Below, piece by piece: positions 31,533-40,070 of a stretch of DNA of 53,062 bases. Within the stretch, counting starts at the first letter, position 1, and each line of letters starts with the position of its first letter. The translations under genes and the position numbers were made by a program. Origin of the DNA: Candidatus Angelobacter sp. Gp1-AA117 (lineage in GTDB: Bacteria; Acidobacteriota; Terriglobia; Terriglobales; Acidobacteriaceae); assembly GCA_003223515.1 (NCBI GenBank), contig QHVI01000035.1, positions 1 through 53,062 of the forward strand. The letters run 5' to 3'. Below the pieces are notes generated by a model, which ran no database searches, was not told where the DNA came from, and worked only from the letters and a program-made list of their open reading frames with translations.

Positions 31533-34127
31533 ATGACCAAACCTCTGCAATCGAACCCGCGTGCGCCGCTGGCCCTGGCTGCTGTAGTGTTCGGTTGCGG
31601 CATATGGATGGCCGGGCATGTGCATCGACCGGCATGGCTCTGGGCTTCTGCCGCTCTCACGTTCGTTGCTTGTGCGGTATTTTCTGCGATCAGAAACAGC
31701 ATCTATTTGGGTTACATCTCCGCCGTTGGTGCACTTGTCTGCGCAGGTTGTGTCAGTTGGATATGGATGCCCTCTCCCAATCTTGCTACTCCTCCGCAGG
31801 ACTTCCTCTACAACAATGATGTAGAGATTATAGGCCATGTCACCTGCGACGGTGAATTGCTGGCCGGATCGGAGCCGCGTGAACGCTTTGATCTTGAGAG
31901 TGAGAGCATTCAAATCGAGGATCAGCGATTTACCCAGCCGGTCGGCATGCGCGCCACCCTGTTCATCAAGCAATCACAGGATGATGAGGAGGACGCACAA
32001 GACCGCGCAGCCTTTCCGAAGCTGGCTTATGGCGACCGGGTGAAATTCACGGCGAAGCTGCGGCTTCCGCGTAACTTTCGCAATCCCGGAGCGTTCGACT
32101 ATGAGGGCTATCTCCACGGGCTGAGTATCACCACGCTGGCATCTGTGCGGACCGATAATGTGGAACTCCTGCCCGGCAAGATGGGTGGATGGCTGGGCTT
32201 CTGGCGCAGCCGCAGCCGCCGCAGCATTCTCGAGCACCTTCATAATCCCAGGCTGTGGAGCGAAGAAGACGCCGCCCTGTTTGCCGCCATGGTGGTCGGT
32301 GACGACTCTCTCCTGCTGCGGCATGTGCGCGAAGAGTTTCAGGAAACCGGCGTATATCACCTGCTGGTTGTCTCGGGGATGAACGTGGGCCTGCTGGCAT
32401 TTGCAGTGTTCTGGCTGGCGCGGCGGCTGCGTGCTCCGGAGTGGGCCGCCTCTCTGGTGACCATCGGCTTGTCACTGTTCTATGCCTTTGTGGCTGGCAT
32501 GGGAACACCGATCCTGCGTGCCGTTTTCATGCTGGCATTGTTCCTGCTGGCGCGGCTGTTCTACCGCGAACGCGCCGCCCTCAATGCCACTGGCTTTGCT
32601 GCCTTGGTGGTGCTGGTCTTATCACCACAGGCGTGGTTCGATCCGAGCTTCCAACTCACATTCCTGGCATTACTGGCCATCTCCGGAATCAGCCTTCCTC
32701 TGCTGGAGCGGACTTCCACGCGCTACAAACGCGCCCTTGTGCACCTCGATTCCACGAATTACGACCTTACTCTGGAGCCGAAGCTGGCCCAGTTTCGCCT
32801 GGACTTGCGTTTGATGATCGGCAGGATTGCGCGATTTATCGGCAAGCTGCCGGCACGACTGCTGGTGCTCGGCATTCTTCAAGTTGTACTGATGGTCTTT
32901 GACCTGCTCCTCGTTTCTTCGATCACCCAAGCCGTGATGGTATTGCCTATGCGTGTGTATTTTCATCGCGCTGCCATCATCGGCTTGCCTGCGAATATCC
33001 TGGTGCTCCCATTGGCAGGCATCATGATGAACGCCGGTGTTGTCGCTATCGCGTTGAGCTACATCTTCATGCCATTGGCGCGCATCGCCTCGTGGCTGGC
33101 TGTCATCTCCCTTCGCTGGACACTCTTCTGCATCGTCTCGCTTTCACACTGGAAGATTTCCCTATGGCGGATTGCCAATCCCGGCATTCTGATTTCTCTG
33201 ATTGCTGTAGCTGGCATCTTCCTCACCCTCACTGCTGTGCGCAGACGGAAGCTGGTTGCTCTTGGAGGCATTGTCCTGCTGTTTGCCTCGGCAGTCTTAG
33301 CTGCTTTCTACAGGCCGCAGCCCAGAGTTGAGCCCCGCAAGCTGGAAGTCACGGCCATCGATGTAGGTCAGGGAGACTCCCTCCTGGTCGTCTCACCGGA
33401 AGGACGCACCATGCTCATCGATGGTGGCGGGCCGCTAGGGCCTTATCGCGGGGAGTTCGATTATGGCGAAGACGTGGTCTCACCGTATCTCTGGTCGCGT
33501 GGCATCGACCGGATTGATGTGATTGTGCTGACTCACGCTCATGGTGATCACATCAGCGGACTGCCGCGCGTGATCCAGAATTTTCATCCGCGTGAGTTGT
33601 GGCTGGGAATCAATCCTGAAACTCCGGCACTGCATTATCTCTACAAGGCCGCTGAACTGAATCATGTGGAAATGCATCACTATAAAACAGGCGACACTTT
33701 CGGTTGGGCAGGTACGCATATCCGGATACTCTCGCCACCTTCAGACTGGCAGCCAAAGCCGCAGCCCAAAAATGACGACTCGCTTGCCTTCCTGATCTCC
33801 TATGGTCACACCACGGCGCTGCTGGCCGGTGACCTGGAAAAGAAGATGGAAAGATTCATCGCGGAGGAATCACCGCAGGCTGATCTGCTGAAGGTGGCGC
33901 ATCATGGCAGCGCCACATCTACAACCCCGGAGCTGCTGGATGCCGCTCAGCCGCGCTTTGCTGTGATCTCAGTGGGTGCTCACAACAATTTCGGACATCC
34001 GCGCCAGGTGGTGCTGGAGCGGCTCCAGCAAGCTCACGTGAGAACCTGGCGCACAGACATGCTGGGCACAGTCACATTTCTGCTCGATGGAGCAAATGTG
34101 GAACCCCGGCTGGCCCATGCAGACTAG
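31533..34127 (+). CDS. comEC: ComEC/Rec2-family DNA uptake channel protein
   Basis: An 864-residue inner-membrane protein of the ComEC family, which carries one strand of transforming DNA into the cell. After N-terminal membrane spans comes an OB-like region (VEIIGHVTCDGELLAGSEPR and RVKFTAKLRLPRNFRNPGAF), then the Competence domain with YHLLVVSGMNVGLLAFAVFW and further spans. A C-terminal metallo-beta-lactamase domain has AIDVGQGDSLLVVSPEG, VIVLTHAHGDHISGLPRVI and LKVAHHGSATSTTPELLDA, keeping the HxHxDH metal motif. I prefer the ATG at 31533; a TTG at 31518 is also in frame but overlaps a TACAAT box. Its stop overlaps the stop of the convergent DUF2007 gene. Full length, so competence for transformation is possible. 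Confidence 0.93.
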   Translation: MTKPLQSNPRAPLALAAVVFGCGIWMAGHVHRPAWLWASAALTFVACAVFSAIRNSIYLGYISAVGALVCAGCVSWIWMPSPNLATPPQDFLYNNDVEIIGHVTCDGELLAGSEPRERFDLESESIQIEDQRFTQPVGMRATLFIKQSQDDEEDAQDRAAFPKLAYGDRVKFTAKLRLPRNFRNPGAFDYEGYLHGLSITTLASVRTDNVELLPGKMGGWLGFWRSRSRRSILEHLHNPRLWSEEDAALFAAMVVGDDSLLLRHVREEFQETGVYHLLVVSGMNVGLLAFAVFWLARRLRAPEWAASLVTIGLSLFYAFVAGMGTPILRAVFMLALFLLARLFYRERAALNATGFAALVVLVLSPQAWFDPSFQLTFLALLAISGISLPLLERTSTRYKRALVHLDSTNYDLTLEPKLAQFRLDLRLMIGRIARFIGKLPARLLVLGILQVVLMVFDLLLVSSITQAVMVLPMRVYFHRAAIIGLPANILVLPLAGIMMNAGVVAIALSYIFMPLARIASWLAVISLRWTLFCIVSLSHWKISLWRIANPGILISLIAVAGIFLTLTAVRRRKLVALGGIVLLFASAVLAAFYRPQPRVEPRKLEVTAIDVGQGDSLLVVSPEGRTMLIDGGGPLGPYRGEFDYGEDVVSPYLWSRGIDRIDVIVLTHAHGDHISGLPRVIQNFHPRELWLGINPETPALHYLYKAAELNHVEMHHYKTGDTFGWAGTHIRILSPPSDWQPKPQPKNDDSLAFLISYGHTTALLAGDLEKKMERFIAEESPQADLLKVAHHGSATSTTPELLDAAQPRFAVISVGAHNNFGHPRQVVLERLQQAHVRTWRTDMLGTVTFLLDGANVEPRLAHAD

Positions 34128-34387
34128 GCCACCCCTGTCTCTTCTTCCGGAGCGGAGTTGTTCTTGAATTCTTCGATGATCTGGCGGGCCTGTTCTGCAT
34201 CCTCAGGCGCTACGCGCACCAGAACGCCGCCTACTCCGGGAAATACATCCTGCGGAGCATCGAGATTGGTGATGATTGCCTGAATTCCAGCGGCCTCAAG
34301 CAGGCCATGCACCACCATGGCTTCGGATTCCTGCTGTGTATCGAATACTTCCACCAATTCAGTATCATCCTGGGGTTGTGTAGCCAT
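34124..34387 (-). CDS. DUF2007 putative signal-transducing protein
   Basis: An 87-residue protein with the DUF2007 ferredoxin-like fold: ELVEVFDTQQESEAMVVHGL LEAAGIQAII, then VLVRVAPEDAEQARQIIEEF. The family is small, cytoplasmic and poorly understood, related in fold to PII-like/ACT domains. I chose the ATG at 34387 because GGAG stands before it and the family begins there (MATQPQDDTELVEVF). The gene is convergent with comEC and their stop codons overlap. Confidence 0.85.
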   Translation of the reverse strand: MATQPQDDTELVEVFDTQQESEAMVVHGLLEAAGIQAIITNLDAPQDVFPGVGGVLVRVAPEDAEQARQIIEEFKNNSAPEEETGVA

Positions 34388-34540
34388 ATTGTTCTCCGTT
34401 TTGCCTGGATGCAGCCCAGCCGGTTGAGCCTTGCCTGTGCAGCACATCCATGCTCTATTTCATCTAACTATACAGAAAATTAAGGCGGAATAGGGCTACA
34501 GCAGACCCGGCGCTGCACGGTTGCACCTTAAGGAGTACGT

Positions 34541-34825
34541 ATGTTTCTGAAGCGCAACGAACAGGATATCCAGCCTCAACTCTCGCAAAGTCCAGCAGAA
34601 AAACAGGAAGAATTGCGCAAGATCCGGCGGCTTCAATGGATGGTGGATATGGTGCTTTCCGTGCTCTGCCAGGACCCGAATCTCACGCTTTTGGAAGCCA
34701 CAGAAATGATTACCAACTGCAAGAATGCAGCCTTGGCAATGTTTCCGGACAAAGAGCTTGCCTTCGATCTGATCTACAAACCGCGCCTGCAAAGGGTGCT
34801 GGTGGAGAGATTCCGGCTGCAATAA
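34541..34825 (+). CDS. Small helical protein of unknown function
   Basis: A 94-residue protein with a good ribosome-binding site (AAGGAG before the ATG). It begins polar (MFLKRNEQDIQPQLSQSPAE) and then forms helices: IRRLQWMVDMVLSVLCQDPN and LTLLEATEMITNCKNAALAM, ending FDLIYKPRLQRVLVERFRLQ. No family is recognised. No membrane span or signal is evident. The hydrophobic-face pattern and conserved-looking Pro/Arg spacing suggest a real, folded small protein. It is convergent with selD, 21 bp apart. Confidence 0.65.
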   Translation: MFLKRNEQDIQPQLSQSPAEKQEELRKIRRLQWMVDMVLSVLCQDPNLTLLEATEMITNCKNAALAMFPDKELAFDLIYKPRLQRVLVERFRLQ

Positions 34826-34846
34826 AGAAGAACCTTATCGCTGATT

Positions 34847-35896
34847 TTACATAACCTGTATCACCGGTTTGTCAGCAGGAATGACTTCCCCGATTTCTAC
34901 AGCACCTACACCTCCAGCCTTGAGCGCCATCAGCAAGGGATTCGCATCATCGCGTGCTACCGAGAGCAACAGGCCACCCGCGGTCTGCGGGTCGTAGAGA
35001 AGAGTTTTGATTTCCTCGGGAATTCCATCAGCGTAGCCGACCATGCATTCGGCAAATTCGCGGTTGGCTTTGAGACCGCCGGGAATAAAGCCGGCGCGCA
35101 CGCATTCGTAAGCTCCTTCGAGCAGTGGAACGTTACCGGAATTGATGCGAATGCCCACGCCGCTGCCCAGTGCCATCTCGCGGGCATGACCAATCAGGCC
35201 GAATCCTGTGATGTCCGTGGCGGCATGGACTTTGAATCTGCGGGTGCTCACCACTTCTGCCGCCATAGAGTTCAGCGTAGTCATGGCCCTGGTCGCTGCC
35301 TCAATCCACGCGGTTTCCGCCAGGCCTTTCTTGATTGCGGTCGAGATTACCCCGGTTCCCAGAGGCTTAGTAAGAATCAGTGCGTCGAGCAACTGTGCGT
35401 TGGAATTGGTGAGCACGTGCTGCGGATGAATCATTCCGGTCACGGCATAGCCAAACTTGATCTCAGGATCGCGCACGCTGTGACCGCCAATGACCGTGCA
35501 GTGCGCCTCCATCATCTTGGAGAGCCCGCCTGCGAGTATCTGCTCCAGAACTTCCAAGTCGCCTTTCTCCGGGAAGCAGAGCACGGCCAGCGCGCTGAGC
35601 GGACGCCCGCCCATGGCATAAACATCGCTCAGTGAATTGGTGGCTGCAATCTGGCCGAAGGTATAGGGATCATCGACCACGGGCGTGAAGAAATCCACGG
35701 TTTGTACCAGGGCCTGCTCGGCAGAAATCTTGTACACTCCGGCGTCGTCGGACTTATCAAAGCCGACCAGGACATTAGGATCATGCTGCCGGGCTAATTT
35801 CCCAAGCACCGTGTCCAGCACCGCCGGACTCAGCTTGCTCGCTCAACCCGCCGCTTTCACATGCTCCGTAAGCCGGATTGTTTTGGTCTCTGCCAT
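34847..35896 (-). CDS. selD: Selenide, water dikinase SelD, itself a UGA-encoded selenoprotein
   Basis: A 349-residue enzyme that makes selenophosphate from selenide and ATP for selenoprotein and selenouridine synthesis. Reading from the ATG at 35896 gives MAETKTIRLTEHVKAAG, then an in-frame TGA (35845-35843, codon 18), then ASKLSPAVLDTVLGKL. This aligns with the catalytic start of other SelD proteins (IRLT......GCxxKLSP), with the UGA exactly at the active-site Cys/Sec and the essential Lys at residue 21. The remaining fold is normal: FDKSDDAGVY, VDFFTPVVDDPYTFGQIAAT, IGGHSVRDPEIKFGYAVTG and LLYDPQTAGGLLLSVARDD. A stem-loop follows the UGA. Naive gene callers would start at a GTG (35821) and lose the active site. 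A TAGAAT box stands 6 bases before the ATG, with no Shine-Dalgarno site. Confidence 0.92.
35804..35845 (-). promoter_or_regulatory. Candidate bacterial SECIS element of selD
   Basis: Downstream of the UGA codon (35845-35843), on the minus strand, AAGC (35836-35833) pairs with GCTT (35807-35804), and GTCC (35829-35826) with GGAC (35816-35813). This leaves a 9-base apical loop GGCGGTGCT with leading Gs, about 17 bases after the UGA. The layout fits the SelB-binding hairpins of bacterial selenoprotein genes. Folding was done by eye. Confidence 0.55.
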
Positions 35897-35902
35897 GTGA
35901 GC

Positions 35903-35908
35903 ATTCTA
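35903..35908 (-). promoter_or_regulatory. Candidate -10 box giving a leaderless selD transcript
   Basis: On the minus strand TAGAAT lies exactly 6 bases before the selD ATG, the same spacing as in front of serA. No Shine-Dalgarno sequence is present between them. Confidence 0.4.
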
Positions 35909-36086
35909 AAACAGAAAAAGCAGTCCAATAATCTAATCTCGAGCCAATTCACCAAGCAAAACTCGTGTAGTACAACGCTGGCCGAGTCATAGCCGGATCA
36001 ATAAGTTTTCCCTTATAAAAAGTGATACAGTACCTTGCACTTAGTCACTACCAAATGCCAGCCTTTCTAGGCCCTCTGGAGGCGAA

Positions 36087-37343
36087 ATGGATGCTGCTCA
36101 GGCTCCTAAAAAAGCACCGATGCTCGAAAGAGCACCAATGCTCGCGGATTTTGCTGGAATCCAAGATAAAGACGAAAGGGGAAGAATGCAGGTTGAGTTA
36201 TATAAGCTGCGCGCCGAGGAATACCGAGACCGTTATCAAGATGCCCGTAGCGTCGAATGGAATACATTATTCCAGGTATATGCTGCCTATGCTGGTTTGG
36301 CGATTGCCTTCAAATATGTATTTGAGCAAGAGGGCAAAACACATCCTAAACTTATTTGCTTACTGGCAATTGCCGCAACCACAGTCTTTTATGCTGTGAG
36401 CCGCTATTTGAATTACCGCGTGCAGGAACGTCTCCTCATATTCGACACAACTCGCGAGAATTATGTGCATCAACTTGATGCTGCCTTTCATATTCCGGAG
36501 GCCAATCCGGGAAGAAAAGTCTTAGGAGATCGATACTTCTGGACCTTTCGCACACACTTAATTCTGAGTACATTTACTTTCACCATTCTATTAGGATACG
36601 AAATCAGCAAAGCTCTAATCACCAATCCCTTTCCCCTATTGATTTGCCTTTTTCTGATCGGATGTGCATTGCTCGAAATCGGATTGATTTGCGTTCCAAA
36701 GCTGCCGGTTAATAGGATCTGGTATGCCAGCTATGGCTCGAATCTGAGCTACCAAAAGCGTTTTATGTGTTACATCGCAGGTGGCAGGCCCGAGGGTTCA
36801 CAGAAGATTAATCCGGGATGCAGAGACAAAACGCCGCCGATTGATAATAAAGCAATCCCCGTTCCCTTCGAATTGTATTTTGCCGAATATTCAGACTTGT
36901 GGGGCGGCGGGGTGGCATTCGTCAAGCGCAGTCGTAAGAGTGCAAATACGCTAGGCCGGATGTATCTCATCACAGAAGATCAATTCAATGATGTTGTGTT
37001 GCAAGAGAATTCACGCCTTGTGAATGGCCAACGCGTTTTGCCGCCACTGGAACAGATGGTAGAGCAATCCGAATTTTTGTTACCTGACATCAAGATGTAT
37101 GGACGGCTACTTAGTCTCGGGAATCAGGATGGCTATCCGATTTTTACTTTCACCAACTCAAGCGATGATCTTGAGACTCGCGCGCCCAGCGAAGCTTACG
37201 TAAAGATTATCATCAGGGGGATCAAGGAAAGTTATCCCACGATGACGACTGGGGAAATCGGTAAATACCTGCTGGATCTGGACGGCATTCAGAACCAGAT
37301 TTCATCAGAAGAAATTAAGCGCTGGATAGAAGAGGTGCGCTGA
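36087..37343 (+). CDS. Four-span membrane protein fused to a GGCT-like (YGSN) domain
   Basis: A 418-residue protein of two parts. The N-terminal half has a helical lead (ELYKLRAEEYRDRYQDARSV) and four hydrophobic spans at about residues 60-78, 88-106, 155-172 and 181-203. The C-terminal half begins IWYASYGSNLSYQKRFMCYI, whose YGSN (216-219) is the substrate loop of the gamma-glutamylcyclotransferase/AIG2 fold. It continues GGRPEGSQKINPGCRDKTPP and ELYFAEYSDLWGGGVAFVKR, which I recall as a recurring bacterial hypothetical family. The ATG has GGAGG four bases upstream. Base usage is visibly more AT-rich than in flanking genes, hinting at transfer. Enzyme activity is not established. It converges on rplI with a shared hairpin terminator. 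Confidence 0.7.
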   Translation: MDAAQAPKKAPMLERAPMLADFAGIQDKDERGRMQVELYKLRAEEYRDRYQDARSVEWNTLFQVYAAYAGLAIAFKYVFEQEGKTHPKLICLLAIAATTVFYAVSRYLNYRVQERLLIFDTTRENYVHQLDAAFHIPEANPGRKVLGDRYFWTFRTHLILSTFTFTILLGYEISKALITNPFPLLICLFLIGCALLEIGLICVPKLPVNRIWYASYGSNLSYQKRFMCYIAGGRPEGSQKINPGCRDKTPPIDNKAIPVPFELYFAEYSDLWGGGVAFVKRSRKSANTLGRMYLITEDQFNDVVLQENSRLVNGQRVLPPLEQMVEQSEFLLPDIKMYGRLLSLGNQDGYPIFTFTNSSDDLETRAPSEAYVKIIIRGIKESYPTMTTGEIGKYLLDLDGIQNQISSEEIKRWIEEVR

Positions 37344-37353
37344 TCCAACAGCA

Positions 37354-37383
37354 AGAAAGGCTGAAGACAACTCCAGCCTTTCT
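37354..37383. terminator. Bidirectional hairpin terminator between the GGCT fusion gene and rplI
   Basis: A perfect 10-bp stem AGAAAGGCTG/CAGCCTTTCT with a 10-base loop lies in the 56-bp gap between two convergent genes. It is followed by TCTTC on the plus strand and by TTGCTG on the minus strand, so termination strength is moderate. Confidence 0.6.
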
Positions 37384-37399
37384 CTTCACTGAATCGAAA

Positions 37400-37855
37400 T
37401 TACGCTTCCGCCGCTTCCTTCTCGATCACCACTTTCACCCGGCTGGTTACATCGCGGTGCAGGCGCACTGGGACGTCGAACTCTCCAAGGCTCTTCAGCG
37501 GATCCTGAAGCTGAATCTTGCGGCGGTCGATGTTGAAGCCTTTGTGCTCCAGGGCATCGGCTATGTCGCTGGATGTGACGGAGCCGAACAGGTGGTCTTT
37601 CTCGCCAGCCTTACGCTGGAAGGAAAGAGAAACCGCCTCAAGCTGCTTCGAGAGAGCTTCGGCATCGGCCTTCTCGCTGGCGAAGCGGCGCACCGCAGAC
37701 GCTTTCATCTGCTCGATCACAGCTTTGTTGGCCTGGGTGGCCTCAATGGCCAGTTTGCGCGGCAGCAGGTAGTTGCGGCCATAACCTTCAGCCACTTTCA
37801 CCACATCGCCACGGTGACCCAACTTAGGAACATCTTCTTTCAGGATGACTTCCAT
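37400..37855 (-). CDS. rplI: 50S ribosomal protein bL9
   Basis: A 151-residue ribosomal protein that binds 23S rRNA near the L1 stalk and reaches toward the neighbouring subunit. The N-terminal domain MEVILKEDVPKLGHRGDVVK VAEGYGRNYLLPRKLA is the textbook signature. It is followed by the long central helix and the C-terminal domain (LFGSVTSSDIADALEHKGFN, then KSLGEFDVPVRLHRDVTSRV). The ATG at 37855 starts the family sequence; the upstream frame is rejected. It is the last gene of the rpsF-rpsR-rplI run, in the usual order, about 40 bp after rpsR. Confidence 0.97.
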   Translation of the reverse strand: MEVILKEDVPKLGHRGDVVKVAEGYGRNYLLPRKLAIEATQANKAVIEQMKASAVRRFASEKADAEALSKQLEAVSLSFQRKAGEKDHLFGSVTSSDIADALEHKGFNIDRRKIQLQDPLKSLGEFDVPVRLHRDVTSRVKVVIEKEAAEA

Positions 37856-37893
37856 TTCAGATATCTCCAATAAGAACTTTTTGCTTTTGGCTT

Positions 37894-38238
37894 TTACCTT
37901 GCCGCAAAGGGCAGCAGGGCGATGTTGCGTGCCCGCTTGATGGCCGCAGTCAGGCGGCGCTGGTGAGGCGTGCACACGCCGGTCAGGCGGCGAGGCACAA
38001 TCTTGCCGCGCTCAGCCACAAACTGCTGCAACAGCCGCACGTCTTTGTAGTTGATGTCGTCAATCTTCTCCACGCAGAACTTGCACACCTTCTTGCGGCG
38101 GAAGAATTTGCGTCCACCCTCGCGGCCCGCTCCTCCGGGACCACGTTCGCCCCGGTCAGGGCGGTCGCCCCGCTCACCGCTCTTGGATTGCGGTCGTCCC
38201 GCTGGTGTTGAAACTTCCTGGTTCACTTCGTCAGCCAT
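37894..38238 (-). CDS. rpsR: 30S ribosomal protein bS18 with extended N-terminus
   Basis: A 114-residue protein of the small-subunit platform, partner of bS6. The core is clear: [34 protein letters not shown] and [20 protein letters not shown]. Before it is a Gly/Arg/Asp-rich tail of about 45 residues ([20 protein letters not shown]), giving a protein longer than the usual 75-90 residues. The CKFC pair suggests a possible zinc-type bS18, but only two Cys plus one later Cys are seen. GGAG precedes the ATG. Confidence 0.96.
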   Translation of the reverse strand: MADEVNQEVSTPAGRPQSKSGERGDRPDRGERGPGGAGREGGRKFFRRKKVCKFCVEKIDDINYKDVRLLQQFVAERGKIVPRRLTGVCTPHQRRLTAAIKRARNIALLPFAAR

Positions 38239-38291
38239 AACTCTCCTTCAATGGGCCTGCGGAACTCTCCCCGCACGCCTGATCTTTTGTT

Positions 38292-38690
38292 TTACGCGCT
38301 CACCGCGGGATTTTCGGTTTCCGTCGGGGCAGCAGCCTCAGCCGGAGGACGCTTTGCCCGTGACTCGCGCAGCTTGCGTACTTTATCCAGCCGCTGCTGC
38401 TCTTCATCGGTGCGCACGGTGATGAACTTGATCACCTGCTCGGCCACCCGCATGCGGCGCTCCAGTTCATGGATAGCTTTGCCATCGGCCAGCAGCGTAA
38501 GCAGCACATACGTGCCTTCGCCGAACTTCCTCACGTCATAAGCCAGGCGGCGCTTGCCCATCTTCTCCACATTCTGGATTTGCGCGCCGGCATTGGTTGC
38601 ATGCGTCTGCAGGGTGGAGATCAGCTTGTCGCTGTCTTCCTCGGTCAGGTCAGGACGCATGATAAACATCACTTCATAGCTACGTTGCAT
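38292..38690 (-). CDS. rpsF: 30S ribosomal protein bS6
   Basis: A 132-residue ribosomal protein of the platform that pairs with bS18. The start MQRSYEVMFIMRPDLTEEDS, the middle KMGKRRLAYDVRKFGEGTYV and the EQVIKFITVRTDE end are typical. The C-terminal Ala/Pro-rich tail adds some residues. The ATG at 38690 has GGAGAG just before it; an upstream frame to 38765 overlaps pth and is rejected. It lies in the pth-rpsF-rpsR-rplI run. In many bacteria bS6:bS18 regulates this operon through its leader, but I could not see such a leader. Confidence 0.96.
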   Translation of the reverse strand: MQRSYEVMFIMRPDLTEEDSDKLISTLQTHATNAGAQIQNVEKMGKRRLAYDVRKFGEGTYVLLTLLADGKAIHELERRMRVAEQVIKFITVRTDEEQQRLDKVRKLRESRAKRPPAEAAAPTETENPAVSA

Positions 38691-38739
38691 TTTCTCTCCA
38701 TCTTTTCCTTCCGGCATTTCTTTACCGGACTTAAATCTC

Positions 38740-39339
38740 TTAGGGCTTCGGTTCTTCCGGTTCATCCGCCTTGTTTTTGCGGTTGAACCGGTTCATCGCC
38801 GGCCCGCTGCCTTCATTCAGGATCACGTTCACTGCCTGGGCAGCGGTCTCCAGCATTTCATCCAGAGCCACAAGCTGTGACTTCTTAAATTGTCCGAGCA
38901 CATAACGTGCTCCATCTTTCACCGGGTGGTCAGGAGCAATTCCCAGCCGGATACGCAGGATTTCCTGGCTGCCTATGGCACTGATAATCGACTGCATGCC
39001 ATTGTGCCCGGCGGAGGAGCCGCGCTCGCGGATGCGGATCGAACCCAGCGGAAGGTCCAGCTCGTCATAAATCACGATCAGGTCCTTCTGCGGATCGATC
39101 TCGTACTTCCTCGAAAGCTCCTGCACTGACAAGCCGCTCAGGTTCATGTACGTTTCAGGCTTGGCCAGCAAAATTTCTTCTTTGCCAATCCTGGCCCGTG
39201 CGGTAAGCGCCTTGCAGTGCCGGTTATCGATGGTCACGCCGCATTGCTCGGCAATCCGGTCAAGGGCCAGAAAGCCGATATTGTGCGGCGTGAACTGGTA
39301 TTCGATACCGGGATTGCCAAGCCCGACGATCAGCTTCAC
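38740..39339 (-). CDS. pth: Peptidyl-tRNA hydrolase
   Basis: A 199-residue enzyme that frees tRNA from peptidyl-tRNA dropped by ribosomes. The start MKLIVGLGNPGIEYQFTPHN IGFLALDRIA holds the catalytic His and conserved Asn residues. LLAKPETYMNLSGLSVQELS, IVIYDELDLPLGSIRIRERG and SAGHNGMQSIISAIGSQEIL follow, all family hallmarks. The start is GTG at 39339, five bases after the rplY stop codon, so translation is coupled. The C-terminal tail (KNKADEPEEPKP) is acidic and slightly longer than average. Confidence 0.97.
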   Translation of the reverse strand: MKLIVGLGNPGIEYQFTPHNIGFLALDRIAEQCGVTIDNRHCKALTARARIGKEEILLAKPETYMNLSGLSVQELSRKYEIDPQKDLIVIYDELDLPLGSIRIRERGSSAGHNGMQSIISAIGSQEILRIRLGIAPDHPVKDGARYVLGQFKKSQLVALDEMLETAAQAVNVILNEGSGPAMNRFNRKNKADEPEEPKP

Positions 39340-39344
39340 GCCAG

Positions 39345-40031
39345 CTACTTCTTGGCCTCAGCCGTCTCTTCGGTCGTTTCCTGCTTGCCTTTCTTGATGA
39401 CCTCAGGCTCGGCAGGAGCAGCGGTAGCTTCAGCCGCCGCCGCATCCGGTGTTGCCACGACTTCTTCCTTCACCGAGGTGACATGGGCCACAGCCTGGTT
39501 CTCGTCGGTAATGAACTTGAGCGAGCCGCCATGGGGCAGATCAGCCACGCGCAGTACCTGTCCGAAAGCCAGATGACTGATATCGGCATCGATGCTGCTG
39601 GGGATGTCACCCGGCAGACACTCGATTTCCACTTCACGCATGACCTGGTCAAGAATGCCGCCCTGCTGCTTTACTCCCGTTGCTTCACCTGTAAGGTGGA
39701 CGGGAACGCTCACGCGGATCTTCTCGTCCATGGCGATGCGCTTCATGTCGATGTGCAGCAGCTTGCCTTTGAGCGGCTCATACTGCCAGTCAACAATCAT
39801 CACCTTGGTTTTCTCGCTGCCCAGTTCCAGATCAAAGATCGTGTTGTGGCCGGAAGCGGAATGCAGAATCCGGGTGATCTGCTTGGGATCGACGCTGATC
39901 GCTGCAGAGGCCTTTTTTGCGCCGTACACCACGGCCGGTACGCGGCCGCTGGCGCGCAGACGCCGCGCTTCATTTTTTCCGCGCGAGCTGTCTTCTCTGA
40001 GTTCGGCTTGAACTATTTCCTGTGACGTCAT
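39345..40031 (-). CDS. rplY: 50S ribosomal protein bL25 (CTC/TL5 long form)
   Basis: A 228-residue 5S-rRNA-binding protein of the long, two-domain CTC type. The N-terminal L25 domain reads VQAELREDSSRGKNEARRLR ASGRVPAVVYG and TRILHSASGHNTIFDLEL. The C-terminal beta domain has ISVDPKQ earlier and RVSVPVHLTGEATGVKQQGG ILDQVMREVEIECLPGDIP later. An Ala/Glu/Lys-rich tail ends the protein. AAGGA precedes the ATG. It is followed immediately by pth, the usual pairing. Confidence 0.96.
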   Translation of the reverse strand: MTSQEIVQAELREDSSRGKNEARRLRASGRVPAVVYGAKKASAAISVDPKQITRILHSASGHNTIFDLELGSEKTKVMIVDWQYEPLKGKLLHIDMKRIAMDEKIRVSVPVHLTGEATGVKQQGGILDQVMREVEIECLPGDIPSSIDADISHLAFGQVLRVADLPHGGSLKFITDENQAVAHVTSVKEEVVATPDAAAAEATAAPAEPEVIKKGKQETTEETAEAKK

Positions 40032-40070
40032 TTCTTCTGTCCTTCTTCTAACGCATCAATCTTCCGTGGC

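Noticed and set aside
35821-35821. GTG at 35821 as the selD start
   Set aside because: It would remove the catalytic residue and the conserved IRLT/KLSP region, which is present upstream in frame through a UGA codon.
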